Assembly: GCA_009663185.1 (NCBI GenBank)
Contig: VJZX01000013.1
Span: 1 to 64,000, forward strand
DNA length: 64,000 nt
Origin: Isoptericola halalbus
Lineage (GTDB): Bacteria > Actinomycetota > Actinomycetes > Actinomycetales > Cellulomonadaceae
Reading direction: 5' to 3'
Under the pieces are notes generated by a model. That model was not told the DNA's origin. It did not search any database and worked only from the letters and a program-made list of their open reading frames with translations. Positions within the stretch are counted from its first letter, which is position 1; the number at the start of each line of letters is the position of its first letter. Of the stretch, positions 35,482 to 43,752 are shown in pieces. The translations under genes and the position numbers were made by a program.

Positions 35482-36297
35482 CTAACGCGTCGTGAGGCGC
35501 GGCGCCGAGGCGCGGGCGGCGCGCTCCTTGGCGAGCCGGATGCGCTCCTCGAGCTCCTCCTGCTCGCGCATCTCCGCCTCGGTCGGCCACATCGCCACGA
35601 TGAACGTGAGCGTCAGCGTCAGGCCGACGATGACCAGGAGGAGCGGGCCGATGAGGTTGAACATCGTCACGCCCTCGCGCGGGATGCCCGGCGACCCGGT
35701 CACGTGCACGGCGGCCATGCCCGTGTAGTGCATGCCCGCGACGGCGACGCCCATGACCATCGCGGCGCCCGCCGTCGCGAGCCAGCCGCGCACGTGCACC
35801 GTGAGCCACAGGGCCGCGGTCGCCGCGACCACGGCGATGACGACCGAGACGCCGACGATCCAGCCCGTGTAGTGGATGTGCCCCGTCAGGCGCATCGCGG
35901 CCATGCCCATGTAGTGCATGGCGGCCACACCCAGGCCCGCGATGATGCCGCCACCGAGGAGGTAGGGGAGCCGGTCGCCCTTGAAGCCGACGAGGAACAA
36001 GCCGGCCGCGACGACGGCGATGGCCACCAGGGCACTGAAGATCGTCGTCGCCATGTCGTAGTTGATCGGCATGCCCTCGACCGTGAAGCCGAGCATGGCG
36101 ACGAAGTGCATGACCCAGATCGCCGTGCCGCCGATGGCGACGGCGCCCACGAAGAGCCACACGACACGCTCGAGCGGCGTGCGTGCGGCGCGGGCGCGTG
36201 AGGTCGACGACAGGCCCGTGGCCGCGCCGATGCACGACGTCACGTAGGCGAGCAACGGCGTCACGAAGCCGTAGGTGAAGTGGTCTAGCTCGAGCAT
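35482..36297 (-). CDS. MHYT-domain membrane protein
   Basis: Start ATG 36297 (MLELDHFTYGF) is preferred because GAGGGG lies five bases upstream; an upstream ATG at 36321 is possible. 271 residues, about seven membrane spans. The repeated MHxM/MHYxGM motifs (IWVMHFVAML, AAMHYMGMAAM, AGMHYTGMAAV) define the MHYT sensor domain (PF03707), proposed to bind copper or diatomic gases. The C-terminal about 40 residues are charged and helical, with no GGDEF/EAL output domain, so this is a stand-alone sensor. Confidence 0.92.
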   Translation of the reverse strand: MLELDHFTYGFVTPLLAYVTSCIGAATGLSSTSRARAARTPLERVVWLFVGAVAIGGTAIWVMHFVAMLGFTVEGMPINYDMATTIFSALVAIAVVAAGLFLVGFKGDRLPYLLGGGIIAGLGVAAMHYMGMAAMRLTGHIHYTGWIVGVSVVIAVVAATAALWLTVHVRGWLATAGAAMVMGVAVAGMHYTGMAAVHVTGSPGIPREGVTMFNLIGPLLLVIVGLTLTLTFIVAMWPTEAEMREQEELEERIRLAKERAARASAPRLTTR

Positions 36298-36378
36298 GCG
36301 TGCCCCTCGGGAGTTCGGCAATGTTCGGTCTAGTCGGGGAAACCTAGCAGGGCCCGGCCGTCGTGCCCAGGCCGCTGG

Positions 36379-37515
36379 TCAGGAAAGACGTCCGACGAGG
36401 TGGTCGACGCACGCGGTCAGCGCACGCACGTCGTCCGGTTCGACCGCGGGAAATGTACCGATACGAAGCTGGTTGCGGCCGAGCTTGCGGTACGGGAAGA
36501 CGTCGAGAACTCCGTTGTCGCGCAGGGCCCCGATGAGGGTCCCGGCGTCGATCGCCTCGTCGAGGTCGATCGTCGCGACGACGGTCGAGCGCTCAGCGGG
36601 CTCCCTGACGAACGGTGTGGCCCAGTCGCGCTGCTCGGCCCAGGAGTACACGACGCCGGACGACTCCGTGCTGCGCGCCACGGCCCAGTCGAGACCGCCC
36701 CGGTCGAGCAGCCACTCGACCTGGTCGGCGAGCATGACGAGCGTCGCCACGGCGGGCGTGTTGAGCGTCTGGTCCTGGCGCGAGTTCGCCAGCGCCGTGG
36801 TGAGCGAGAGGAACTCGGGGACCCAGCGGCCGCGCGTGCCGGCGTCGGCCTCCACCTCTTCGGCTCGCGCGACGGCGGCGGGCGAGCAGATCGCGAGCCA
36901 CAGTCCGCCGTCGGAGGCGAAGACCTTCTGCGGCGCGAAGTAGTAGACGTCCGTCTGTGCGACGTCGACGGGGAGCGCGCCGGCGCCGGACGTGGCGTCG
37001 ACGACCAGGAGACCGTCGTCGGGTGCGGCGACACGCTCGATCGCAACCATGGCGCCCGTCGAGGTCTCGTTGTGCGGTGTCGCGTAGACGTCGACGTCGC
37101 CGGCCGGCCGCAGCCGGGCGACCGTGCCCGGCTCGGCGGTGATCACCTCGGAGTCCTCGAGGAACGGGGCGCGGCGCGTGGCGGCCGCGAACTTGGCACC
37201 GAACTCGCCGAACGCGGCATGCTGCGCCTTGCGCCGCACGAGGCACGCAGTCGCGACCTCCCAGAACGCCGTCGAGCCGCCGTTGCCGAGCGCGACCTCG
37301 TACCCGTCCGGGAGGCCGAACAGCTCAGTCAGGCCCACGCGCACCCGACGCACGAGGTCCCTGACGGGCGCCTGCCTGTGCGAGGTGCCCAGGACGGGCG
37401 ACGCCGGGTCGCCCGCGGCAAGCAGAGCCTCGGCCTGCGCCGCGCGCACCTTGGACGGCCCGGAGCCGAACCGGCCGTCCGCGGGCAGCAACGACGGGGG
37501 AATCACGATGGGCAT
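36379..37515 (-). CDS. serC: Phosphoserine aminotransferase
   Basis: 378 residues from the ATG at 37515. The N-terminus PADGRFGSGPSKVR, 'VLGTSHRQAPVR', the PLP-ribose Asp in VVDATSGAG (D173) and Schiff-base Lys197 in FAPQKVFASDGG mark the actinobacterial SerC type (class V aminotransferase). It converts 3-phosphohydroxypyruvate and glutamate to phosphoserine in serine biosynthesis. It is divergent from the DtxR-family gene with a 39-bp spacer. Confidence 0.95.
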   Translation of the reverse strand: MPIVIPPSLLPADGRFGSGPSKVRAAQAEALLAAGDPASPVLGTSHRQAPVRDLVRRVRVGLTELFGLPDGYEVALGNGGSTAFWEVATACLVRRKAQHAAFGEFGAKFAAATRRAPFLEDSEVITAEPGTVARLRPAGDVDVYATPHNETSTGAMVAIERVAAPDDGLLVVDATSGAGALPVDVAQTDVYYFAPQKVFASDGGLWLAICSPAAVARAEEVEADAGTRGRWVPEFLSLTTALANSRQDQTLNTPAVATLVMLADQVEWLLDRGGLDWAVARSTESSGVVYSWAEQRDWATPFVREPAERSTVVATIDLDEAIDAGTLIGALRDNGVLDVFPYRKLGRNQLRIGTFPAVEPDDVRALTACVDHLVGRLS

Positions 37516-37554
37516 GGCGAATAGACTAGGGCCGGGCCGAACGAGGGAGTGGAC

Positions 37555-38277
37555 GTGACCGACCTGATCGACACCACCGAGATGTATCTCAAGACGATCT
37601 ACGAGCTCGACGAGGAGGGCATCACCCCACTTCGCGCGCGCATCGCGGAGCGTCTGGGGCACTCGGGCCCGACGGTGTCACAGACGGTCGCGCGCATGGA
37701 GCGCGACGGGCTCGTCGTCGTGACGGGCGACCGTCACCTCGAGCTCACCGACGCCGGCCAGGCCAAGGCGACGCGCGTCATGCGCAAGCACCGACTCGCC
37801 GAGCGGCTGCTCACCGACGTCATCAAGCTCGACTGGGAGCAGGTCCACACCGAGGCGTGCCGCTGGGAGCACGTGATGAGCGACCTCGTCGAGAGGCGAC
37901 TCGTGACACTGCTCGACCACCCGCACCACGACCCGTACGGCAACCCGATCCCTGGACTCTCGGAGCTCGGCGAGCAGTACGAGGACGTGCCCTTCCTCGA
38001 GGGAGTGCAGTCGCTGCCGGCGCTGTTTGCCGGGCGTGCTCCGTCCGCGCCGGGGGCTCCCGAGGGCGAGGTGGCCGTGCGGCTGCAGCGGATCGCCGAG
38101 CCGCTGCAGGTCGACGTCGAGCTGCTGTCACGGCTGTCTCGCGACGGCCTCGTGCCAGGGGCGCAGATCACGGCCCGGTACGACGGCGTGGCCTACACCG
38201 TCGCGGTGGACGGCGCGGAGACCGTCCTCGACCTTCCCGAGGACCTCGCCAAGCACCTCTTCGTCGCCGCGCGGTGA
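37555..38277 (+). CDS. DtxR/IdeR-family metal-dependent regulator
   Basis: The GTG at 37555 is preferred over 37549 because GGGAG is correctly spaced and homologues begin 'xDLxDTTEMYL'. 240 residues. Winged helix with IAERLGHSGPTVSQTVARME (about 30-49); dimer and metal domain with 'RWEHVMSDLVERRLVTLL' and 'HDPYGNPIPG', containing the Cys/Glu/His primary-site residues (EACRWEH); C-terminal SH3-like FeoA domain. It represses iron-uptake genes when bound to ferrous iron, or manganese genes if the MntR type. Confidence 0.92.
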   Translation: MTDLIDTTEMYLKTIYELDEEGITPLRARIAERLGHSGPTVSQTVARMERDGLVVVTGDRHLELTDAGQAKATRVMRKHRLAERLLTDVIKLDWEQVHTEACRWEHVMSDLVERRLVTLLDHPHHDPYGNPIPGLSELGEQYEDVPFLEGVQSLPALFAGRAPSAPGAPEGEVAVRLQRIAEPLQVDVELLSRLSRDGLVPGAQITARYDGVAYTVAVDGAETVLDLPEDLAKHLFVAAR

Positions 38278-38363
38278 CCCCTTCGGGTACCGCCTCTTGC
38301 GACACGCAGACGGTCTGTCTGCGCAGGTCACGGCGTTGCGATGCTCGTTCCGTGATCGGAGCG

Positions 38364-38392
38364 TGACATCGGGGGGTGAAATCCGGTACGGT
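38364..38392 (+). promoter_or_regulatory. Promoter of the first NlpC/P60 gene
   Basis: -35 TGACAT (38364-38369), 17-base spacer, -10 TACGGT (38387-38392). The same arrangement with a matching upstream GTGATCGRARCGTGACAT occurs at 43499-43526 before the paralogue. Start of RNA expected near 38399, just before the riboswitch. Confidence 0.6.
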
Positions 38393-38427
38393 CGGACCGC
38401 TCGCAGAGGCAACCTCTGAGAGTGCTC

Positions 38428-38602
38428 GGTCGGACGCCGAACCCTGTCACCGATCGAGGACCACGGACGACCGCACGGCAGGGGCGGGGGACCCACATTC
38501 GGGCACCGGACACGGTGTCCTTGGGGTGAAGCCGGCCGGACCTTGGTCCGGACGGCCGGGTGCTTTCTCCCACCCGAACCCGACAGCTGACCTCGCAGGC
38601 GC
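38428..38602 (+). promoter_or_regulatory. c-di-AMP riboswitch (ydaO-yuaA class), first copy
   Basis: Conserved blocks in order: CCGAACCCTGTCACCG, GGCGGGGGACCCACATTCGG, CCTTGGGGTGAAGCCGG, a variable GC stem, GCTTTCTCCCACCCGAACCC, and GACAGCTGACCTCGCAGGCG. These match the ydaO consensus, including the GGGGTGAA and CCCGAACCCGACAGCT core. In Actinobacteria the class typically precedes resuscitation factors and NlpC/P60 hydrolases and turns them off when cyclic di-AMP is high. It ends 16 bases before the hydrolase start. Confidence 0.88.
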
Positions 38603-38617
38603 CAGGAGAGGTAGAAC

Positions 38618-39367
38618 GTGACCGCAGGTACCCGTGGGCGCCATCGCGCTGCTCGCCGTCCGATCGCCGTCGCTCCCAGCTCTGCCGCCGGCCGCCGTGC
38701 CGCGGTCGTCGCCACCGCCGGTGGCCTGCTGATCTCGACCCTGGGCACCGGGTCCGCCGCGCACGCCGCGCCGGTGGACAACGACGCGGCGAACAAGCTC
38801 AGCACCGTCGACCTCGCCGCACTGACCGACCAGGCGCGCCAGGCCCTCGCGGCCGCACCCGTCGTGACCGTCGCCGGCGACGCCGAGGTCTCGGTCGAGA
38901 GGATCCGCCTCGACAAGGTCGAGGACGCCATCACCCCGGCGCCCGAGCCGGAGCCGGAGCCCGTCGTCGTCGAGACGACCACCTCGACGGAGTCGACCGC
39001 GTCGGCCAGCGTCTCGGTCCCGGACTCGGCGATCGGCTCGACCATCATCTCGATCGCGTCGCGCTACGTGGGCGTCCCCTACGTCTGGGGCGGAGAGTCG
39101 CCGAGCGGCTTCGACTGCTCGGGCTTCACCTGGTACGTCTACCAGCAGGCGGGCATCAGCATCCCCCGCGACTCGACCTCGCAGCGCTACGCCGGCACCG
39201 TCGTGCCGTTCTCGCAGGCGCAGCCGGGCGACATCATCTGGACGCCGGGCCACATCGGCCTCTACGCCGGCGGCAACATGCAGATCGACGCGCCGCGCCC
39301 CGGCAAGACGATCCAGTTCCGCAGCATCTGGCAGTCGAACCCCACCTTCATCCGGATCGCCTCCTGA
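38618..39367 (+). CDS. Secreted NlpC/P60 peptidoglycan endopeptidase, first copy
   Basis: The GTG at 38618 follows AGGAGAGG; 249 residues. A basic N-terminus and a long signal segment (AAVVATAGGLLISTLGTGSA to AHA, about 29-50) are followed by a mature helix, a PEPEPEP linker, and the NlpC/P60 domain (about 140-249) with catalytic Cys167 in FDCSGFTWYV and His212 in PGHIGLY. It cleaves D-gamma-glutamyl-diaminopimelate-type peptide bonds in the wall. Controlled by the c-di-AMP riboswitch upstream, linking wall hydrolysis to osmotic or turgor signalling. Confidence 0.93.
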   Translation: MTAGTRGRHRAARRPIAVAPSSAAGRRAAVVATAGGLLISTLGTGSAAHAAPVDNDAANKLSTVDLAALTDQARQALAAAPVVTVAGDAEVSVERIRLDKVEDAITPAPEPEPEPVVVETTTSTESTASASVSVPDSAIGSTIISIASRYVGVPYVWGGESPSGFDCSGFTWYVYQQAGISIPRDSTSQRYAGTVVPFSQAQPGDIIWTPGHIGLYAGGNMQIDAPRPGKTIQFRSIWQSNPTFIRIAS

Positions 39368-39390
39368 GTCTCGTTTCCTGAGGTCGTCCC

Positions 39391-39428
39391 ACGACGCCCC
39401 GTCGCGCTTGAGCGCGGCGGGGCGTCGT
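39391..39428 (+). terminator. Terminator hairpin after the first NlpC/P60 gene
   Basis: A near-perfect stem ACGACGCCCCGTCGCGC / GCGCGGCGGGGCGTCGT with a TTGA loop, 24 bases after the stop. A weak T-rich tail (CGTTGTGG) follows. Confidence 0.75.
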
Positions 39429-39471
39429 CGTTGTGGGCTCGGCCCGGCGACCTGCGGCTCGTCCTCCGGCG

Positions 39472-39504
39472 CCGCCGTCGCGCCGCCGTCGCGCCGCCGT
39501 CGCG
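39472..39504. repeat. Three 11-bp tandem units; otherwise empty spacer
   Basis: CCGCCGTCGCG is repeated three times. It lies in the 414-bp spacer 39368-39781, whose remaining content upstream of the copper promoter shows no convincing gene on either strand. Confidence 0.7.
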
Positions 39505-39702
39505 CCCTGCGGAGCTCGCGCCGAGGCTTGAGCAACGCGCGCGGGGCTCCGATCCCGGCCGCGCCGATCGGGTCGCTGCCGGCCGGTGCGCGGTGGTGAC
39601 CAGTGCGCCGGGATCCTCGATGCTGGTCCGCCCGGCGGCGTCCGCCGGCAGCACCCTGTGGGCGGCGACCACGGAATCGCTCTTCCATCTCCCACTCCTT
39701 GG

Positions 39703-39760
39703 TTGACGGGCATACCCGTGCGGGGTATAAGTTGAAGTCTCACATACCCCCTAGGGGTAT
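39703..39760 (+). promoter_or_regulatory. Copper promoter with two CsoR-type operators
   Basis: -35 TTGACG (39703-39708), 17-base spacer, -10 TATAAG (39726-39731). Two 17-base operators, ATACCCGTGCGGGGTAT (39712-39728) and ATACCCCCTAGGGGTAT (39744-39760), overlap the -10 and the probable RNA start. The sequence matches the CsoR/RicR pattern TACCCnnnnnGGGTA. Copper(I) binding to CsoR would release repression. No csoR gene is in the window. Confidence 0.8.
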
Positions 39761-39781
39761 CAAGACGGAGGAGCAGGACGA

Positions 39782-39823
39782 ATGAACATCCAGTTCGAGC
39801 ACGAAGCGGCGGCGGTCCGATGA
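39782..39823 (+). CDS. 13-codon leader peptide coupled to the copper operon
   Basis: An ATG with a strong ribosome site (GGAGGAGCAGG) encodes [13 protein letters not shown] and stops at TGA 39821-39823, overlapping the ATG of the next gene (ATGA, 39820-39823). The next gene has no separate good ribosome site, so the leader may deliver ribosomes to it. It could also be a relic of a larger gene. Confidence 0.5.
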   Translation: MNIQFEHEAAAVR

Positions 39824-40776
39824 ACGCGACCGGGCGCATCGGCGTCTACGCGGCCGGACTCGTCGTCGTGTTCGCGGCCTCGGCGGCGGTCGCGAGCGCG
39901 GTCGCTCCCGACAGCGCCGGCACCCCCGGGACCCCGTCACGGCAGGGGCACGACGCGGGACACACCTCTCCACGTGCCGCACCGTCTGTGCGAGGGCTCT
40001 CCGTCGCGCAGGACGGATACCTGCTCGGGGAGGTGGCCGCTCCGTCAGGCGTCGGCGAGGAGGGCGAGCTCGCGTTCCGCATCACCGACCAGCACGGCGG
40101 GGCCCTCACCGACTACGCCGTCTCGCACGGCAAGGAGCTGCACCTGATCGTGGTGCGCTCGGACGGGACGCACTTCCGCCACGTGCATCCGGAGCGGGAC
40201 GCCGACGGGGTCTGGTCGCTGCCGTGGACGTGGGACGCCGCCGGTAGCTACCGCGTGTACGCGGACTTCGTGCCGGGCGACACCGGCGAGGCATCTGCAG
40301 TCACGCTGACCCGCACGGTGGAGGTCTCCGGCGACTACGCCCCGGCCGAGACCACGCCGTCGACCACCGCGTCCGTGGACGGGTACGACGTCACGCTGCA
40401 CGGAGAGCTGCGCGCGGGCGCTGCAGTCGAGCTGACCGCGGAGGTCACGCGCGACGGCGAGCCGGTCACGACGCTCGAGCCCTACCTCGGGGCGTTCGGC
40501 CACCTCGTCGCCCTGCGCGAGGGCGACCTCGCCTACCTGCACGTGCACCCCGAGGGTGACGAGCCCGACGCCGGGGACCGCTCGGGCCCCTCCGTCACGT
40601 TCGTGACCGAGGCGCCGACCGAGGGCCGCTATCTGCTCTACCTCGACTTCCAGGTCGACGGACAGGTGCGCACGGCCCCCTTCACCGTCGACACCACCGG
40701 CTCCGTCCGCGACGAGCGCGACGAGCGCGACGACGAGACCGCCGTCGGGCACGGCACGACCGACCACGACCACTGA
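39820..40776 (+). CDS. Secreted protein of the copper cassette with duplicated HxHP motif
   Basis: 318 residues. Signal segment ([20 protein letters not shown], about 9-28), then two related beta-rich domains: the first with [19 protein letters not shown] (about 106-124), the second with [20 protein letters not shown] (about 226-245). The HVHPE repeats and His/Met/Asp-rich ends ([15 protein letters not shown]) suggest periplasmic-side copper binding. The family is often found before CopA in Actinobacteria; I cannot name a characterised function. It is 11 bp from copA. Confidence 0.85.
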   Translation: MNATGRIGVYAAGLVVVFAASAAVASAVAPDSAGTPGTPSRQGHDAGHTSPRAAPSVRGLSVAQDGYLLGEVAAPSGVGEEGELAFRITDQHGGALTDYAVSHGKELHLIVVRSDGTHFRHVHPERDADGVWSLPWTWDAAGSYRVYADFVPGDTGEASAVTLTRTVEVSGDYAPAETTPSTTASVDGYDVTLHGELRAGAAVELTAEVTRDGEPVTTLEPYLGAFGHLVALREGDLAYLHVHPEGDEPDAGDRSGPSVTFVTEAPTEGRYLLYLDFQVDGQVRTAPFTVDTTGSVRDERDERDDETAVGHGTTDHDH

Positions 40777-40787
40777 GAGGCGGAGCG

Positions 40788-43277
40788 ATGACCACGTCCT
40801 CCACCCGGCCCGAGACGCCGGGCACGATCGTCGAGCTCGAGATCGGCGGGATGACCTGCGCCTCCTGCGCGATGCGCGTCGAGAAGAAGCTCAACAAGCT
40901 CGACGGCGTGACTGCGACCGTCAACTACGCGACCGAGAAGGCCCAGGTGACCGTCGCGGACGGCGTCGAGGTCGCCGCCCTGATCGCCGAGGTCGAGAAG
41001 ACCGGCTACACCGCCGCCCTGCCGCGCCGCGAGCAGCCGGACGCCGGCGACACGGGCGAGACCCGCGACGGCGACGGCCCCGACGAGGAGCTCACCTCGC
41101 TCCGCCACCGGCTGGTGGGCGCCGTGGTGCTCTCCGTGCCGGTCATCGCGATGGCGATGACCCCGGCGTTGCAGTTCACCTCCTGGCAGTGGGCGTCGCT
41201 GACGCTCGCCGCCCCCGTCGTCGTGTGGGCGGCCTGGCCGTTCCACCGGGCCGCCTGGACCAACCTGCGCCACGGCGCGGCGACCATGGACACGCTGATC
41301 TCGCTCGGCACGACGGCGGCTCTGCTGTGGTCGGTGTATGCGCTGTTCTTCGGCACGGCGGGGACGCCGGGCATGACCCATCCGTTCGAGCTGACGATCA
41401 GCCGCAGCGACGGCGCCGCGAACATCTACCTCGAGGTCGCCGCCGGCGTGACCATGTTCATCCTCGCCGGCCGCTACTTCGAGAAGCGTTCGAAGCGGCA
41501 GGCCGGAGCAGCCCTGCGTGCACTGCTCGAGCTCGGCGCGAAGGACGTCGCCGTGCTGCGCGACGGCGTCGAGTCGCGCGTCCCGGTGGACCAGCTGCGC
41601 GTCGGCGAGGAGTTCGTCGTCCGGCCCGGCGAGAAGATCGCGACCGACGGCGTCGTGACCTCCGGATCCTCCGCCGTCGACGTCTCGATGCTCACGGGCG
41701 AGTCCGTCCCGGTCGAGGTCGGCGCGGGCGACGCCGTGACGGGTGCGACGGTCAACGCGGGCGGCCGGCTGGTCGTGCGGGCGGCACGGGTCGGTGCCGA
41801 CACGCAGCTGGCGCAGATGGCGCGCCTCGTCGAGGACGCGCAGTCCGGCAAGGCGGACGTGCAGCGCCTCGCGGACCGGATCTCCGGCGTCTTCGTGCCG
41901 ATCGTCATCGCGATCGCGGTCGGGGCGCTCGGCGCCTGGATCGGCGCGGGGGCGCCGCTCTCGGCCGGGCTCACCGCGGCGGTGGCCGTGCTGATCATCG
42001 CCTGCCCGTGCGCGCTCGGGCTCGCGACGCCGACGGCGCTGCTCGTCGGCACCGGGCGCGGGGCGCAGCTGGGCATCCTCATCAAGGGTCCCGAGGTCCT
42101 CGAGTCGACACGCGCCGTCGACACCGTGGTGCTCGACAAGACCGGGACGGTGACCACCGGCCGGATGAGCCTGGTCGACGTCGTGACGGCGGCCGGCACG
42201 GACCGCGCCGAGCTGCTGCGGCTCGCCGGGGCCCTCGAGCACGCGTCCGAGCACCCGATCGCACGTGCCGTCGCCACGGCCGCGGCCGCCGAGGTCGGAC
42301 CCCTGCCGGTGCTTGAGGGCTTCGCGAACGTCGAGGGCAGGGGTGTCCAGGGCGTCGTCGACGGCCACGCCGTGCTGGTCGGCCGCGAGTCCCTCCTGGC
42401 CGACTGGTCCCAGCGGCTGACGCCGGACCTGGCCGAGGCGAAGTCGCGCGCCGAGGGGCGCGGAGAGACCGCCGTGGCGGTCGGCTGGGACGGCGAGGCG
42501 CGCGGTCTGCTGGTCGTGGCCGACACGGTGAAGCCCACCAGCGCCGAGGCGGTACGGCAGCTCAAGGACCTGGGGCTGACCCCGGTCCTGCTGAGCGGCG
42601 ACAACGCCGCGGTGGCGGAGCGGATCGCTGCCGACGTCGGGATCGAGCACGTCGTCGCGGAGGTCCTGCCGCAGGACAAGGTCGACGTCGTCGCGCGGCT
42701 CCAGGCAGAGGGCAAGGTCGTCGCGATGGTCGGCGACGGCGTCAACGACGCGGCCGCACTGGCGCAGGCCGACCTCGGCCTCGCGATGGGGACGGGCACC
42801 GACGTCGCGATCGAGGCCTCGGACCTGACCCTCGTCCGCGGCGACCTGCGCAGCGCGGCCGACGCCATCCGACTCTCCCGCCGGACGCTGGCGACGATCA
42901 GGACGAACCTCTTCTGGGCGTTCGCCTACAACGTCGCCGCCATTCCGCTGGCGGCTCTCGGCCTGCTCAACCCGATGCTCGCCGGAGCGGCGATGGCGTT
43001 CTCCAGCGTCTTTGTCGTCGGCAACAGCCTGAGACTGCGCTCCTTCCGGAGCCTGTCGCCCGGCGTGTCCGCGGCACCCGCCGTGCGACGCGCCCGGACG
43101 CCGCGGCTGACCTACCGATCCGTTCACGACGAGGGGACGCACCATGTGCCAGCACCACGACCACGGCCATCAGCACGGCCACCAGCCCTCGCACCAGCAC
43201 GCCGCTCCGGCGGATCAGCCGGGCGACGAGCTCTCCGAGTGCCCCGTCATGCCGGGCAGCATGGCGGTCAAGGCTGA
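40788..43277 (+). CDS. copA: Copper-translocating P1B-type ATPase
   Basis: 829 residues as the frame stands. N-terminal HMA domain with GMTCASC (about 21-27), eight membrane segments, the CPC metal site in [12 protein letters not shown] (about 404-415), phosphorylation motif DKTGT (about 447-451), SEHP (about 487-490) and hinge [10 protein letters not shown]. It exports Cu(I) using ATP. After the last helix ([13 protein letters not shown]) the frame continues about 70 residues as a basic, Pro-rich tail that overlaps the next gene by 134 bases in another frame. The normal stop has probably been lost by a late frameshift. Confidence 0.93.
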   Translation: MTTSSTRPETPGTIVELEIGGMTCASCAMRVEKKLNKLDGVTATVNYATEKAQVTVADGVEVAALIAEVEKTGYTAALPRREQPDAGDTGETRDGDGPDEELTSLRHRLVGAVVLSVPVIAMAMTPALQFTSWQWASLTLAAPVVVWAAWPFHRAAWTNLRHGAATMDTLISLGTTAALLWSVYALFFGTAGTPGMTHPFELTISRSDGAANIYLEVAAGVTMFILAGRYFEKRSKRQAGAALRALLELGAKDVAVLRDGVESRVPVDQLRVGEEFVVRPGEKIATDGVVTSGSSAVDVSMLTGESVPVEVGAGDAVTGATVNAGGRLVVRAARVGADTQLAQMARLVEDAQSGKADVQRLADRISGVFVPIVIAIAVGALGAWIGAGAPLSAGLTAAVAVLIIACPCALGLATPTALLVGTGRGAQLGILIKGPEVLESTRAVDTVVLDKTGTVTTGRMSLVDVVTAAGTDRAELLRLAGALEHASEHPIARAVATAAAAEVGPLPVLEGFANVEGRGVQGVVDGHAVLVGRESLLADWSQRLTPDLAEAKSRAEGRGETAVAVGWDGEARGLLVVADTVKPTSAEAVRQLKDLGLTPVLLSGDNAAVAERIAADVGIEHVVAEVLPQDKVDVVARLQAEGKVVAMVGDGVNDAAALAQADLGLAMGTGTDVAIEASDLTLVRGDLRSAADAIRLSRRTLATIRTNLFWAFAYNVAAIPLAALGLLNPMLAGAAMAFSSVFVVGNSLRLRSFRSLSPGVSAAPAVRRARTPRLTYRSVHDEGTHHVPAPRPRPSARPPALAPARRSGGSAGRRALRVPRHAGQHGGQG

Positions 43278-43392
43278 CGCCGAGGCCGCCGGGCTCGTCC
43301 GGGCGCACGACGGACGCACGTACTGGCTGTGCTGCGCCGCGTGCGGCCCGGTGTTCGACGCCGATCCCGCGCTTGACGCGGCGGCGTCATGA
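43144..43392 (+). CDS. Small His-rich YHS-like metal protein
   Basis: 82 residues. A His-rich N-terminus ([16 protein letters not shown]), then [20 protein letters not shown] and [16 protein letters not shown], giving a CP..C-C-A-A-C pattern like the YHS/TRASH metal domains. Likely a copper or zinc chaperone or buffer for CopA. It overlaps the 3' part of copA in a different frame; being real coding, it supports the view that the copA tail is adventitious. Confidence 0.85.
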   Translation: MCQHHDHGHQHGHQPSHQHAAPADQPGDELSECPVMPGSMAVKADAEAAGLVRAHDGRTYWLCCAACGPVFDADPALDAAAS

Positions 43393-43498
43393 CGAGGGCG
43401 GGTCGTGTCTGAGCCGGCCGCAGGCGGCGTCGCCGCCCACGCCGGAGGGACACCGAGGACGGGGAAAGAGAGGTGCGTAACAGACCGTGATCGAAACG

Positions 43499-43526
43499 TG
43501 ACATTGATTCGGAACTCCGCTACGGT
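43499..43526 (+). promoter_or_regulatory. Promoter of the second NlpC/P60 gene
   Basis: -35 TGACAT (43499-43504), 16-base spacer, -10 TACGGT (43521-43526), equivalent to 38364-38392. Upstream, GTAAC-N5-GTGAT-N6-GTGAC (from 43477) forms direct repeats of the kind bound by MtrA-type response regulators. Confidence 0.6.
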
Positions 43527-43555
43527 TTCAACCACTCGTCGGGTGACCACCCGTC

Positions 43556-43737
43556 GAGGCTTCGACCGGACGCCGAGTCCTGCCACCGGTCGGGGACCCC
43601 CTGACAGACACGGCAGGAGCGGGGGAACCACCTTCGGGCGCCAGAGATGGCGTCCTTGGGGTGAAGCCCGAGGGACCTCGGTCCCGACGGCCGGGTGCTT
43701 TCTCCCACCCGAACCCGACAGCTCACCTCGTAGGCGA
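43556..43737 (+). promoter_or_regulatory. c-di-AMP riboswitch (ydaO-yuaA class), second copy
   Basis: Same blocks as the first copy: CGCCGAGTCCTGCCACCG, GAGCGGGGGAACCACCTTCG, CCTTGGGGTGAAGCCC, GCTTTCTCCCACCCGAACCC and GACAGCTCACCTCGTAGGCG. The variable stem differs from the first copy, so both were kept under selection. It ends 16 bases before the hydrolase start. Confidence 0.88.
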
Positions 43738-43752
43738 CAGGAGAGGGAACAC

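Noticed and set aside
39368-39700. A minus-strand gene in the spacer before the copper promoter
   Set aside because: Open frames there are short and Arg-rich, and contain a triplicated 11-bp repeat; no start with a ribosome site or family match was seen.
40638-43145. An 835-residue minus-strand frame opposite copA
   Set aside because: Repetitive Arg/Gly/Val composition with no recognisable domain, opposite a clear P-type ATPase.
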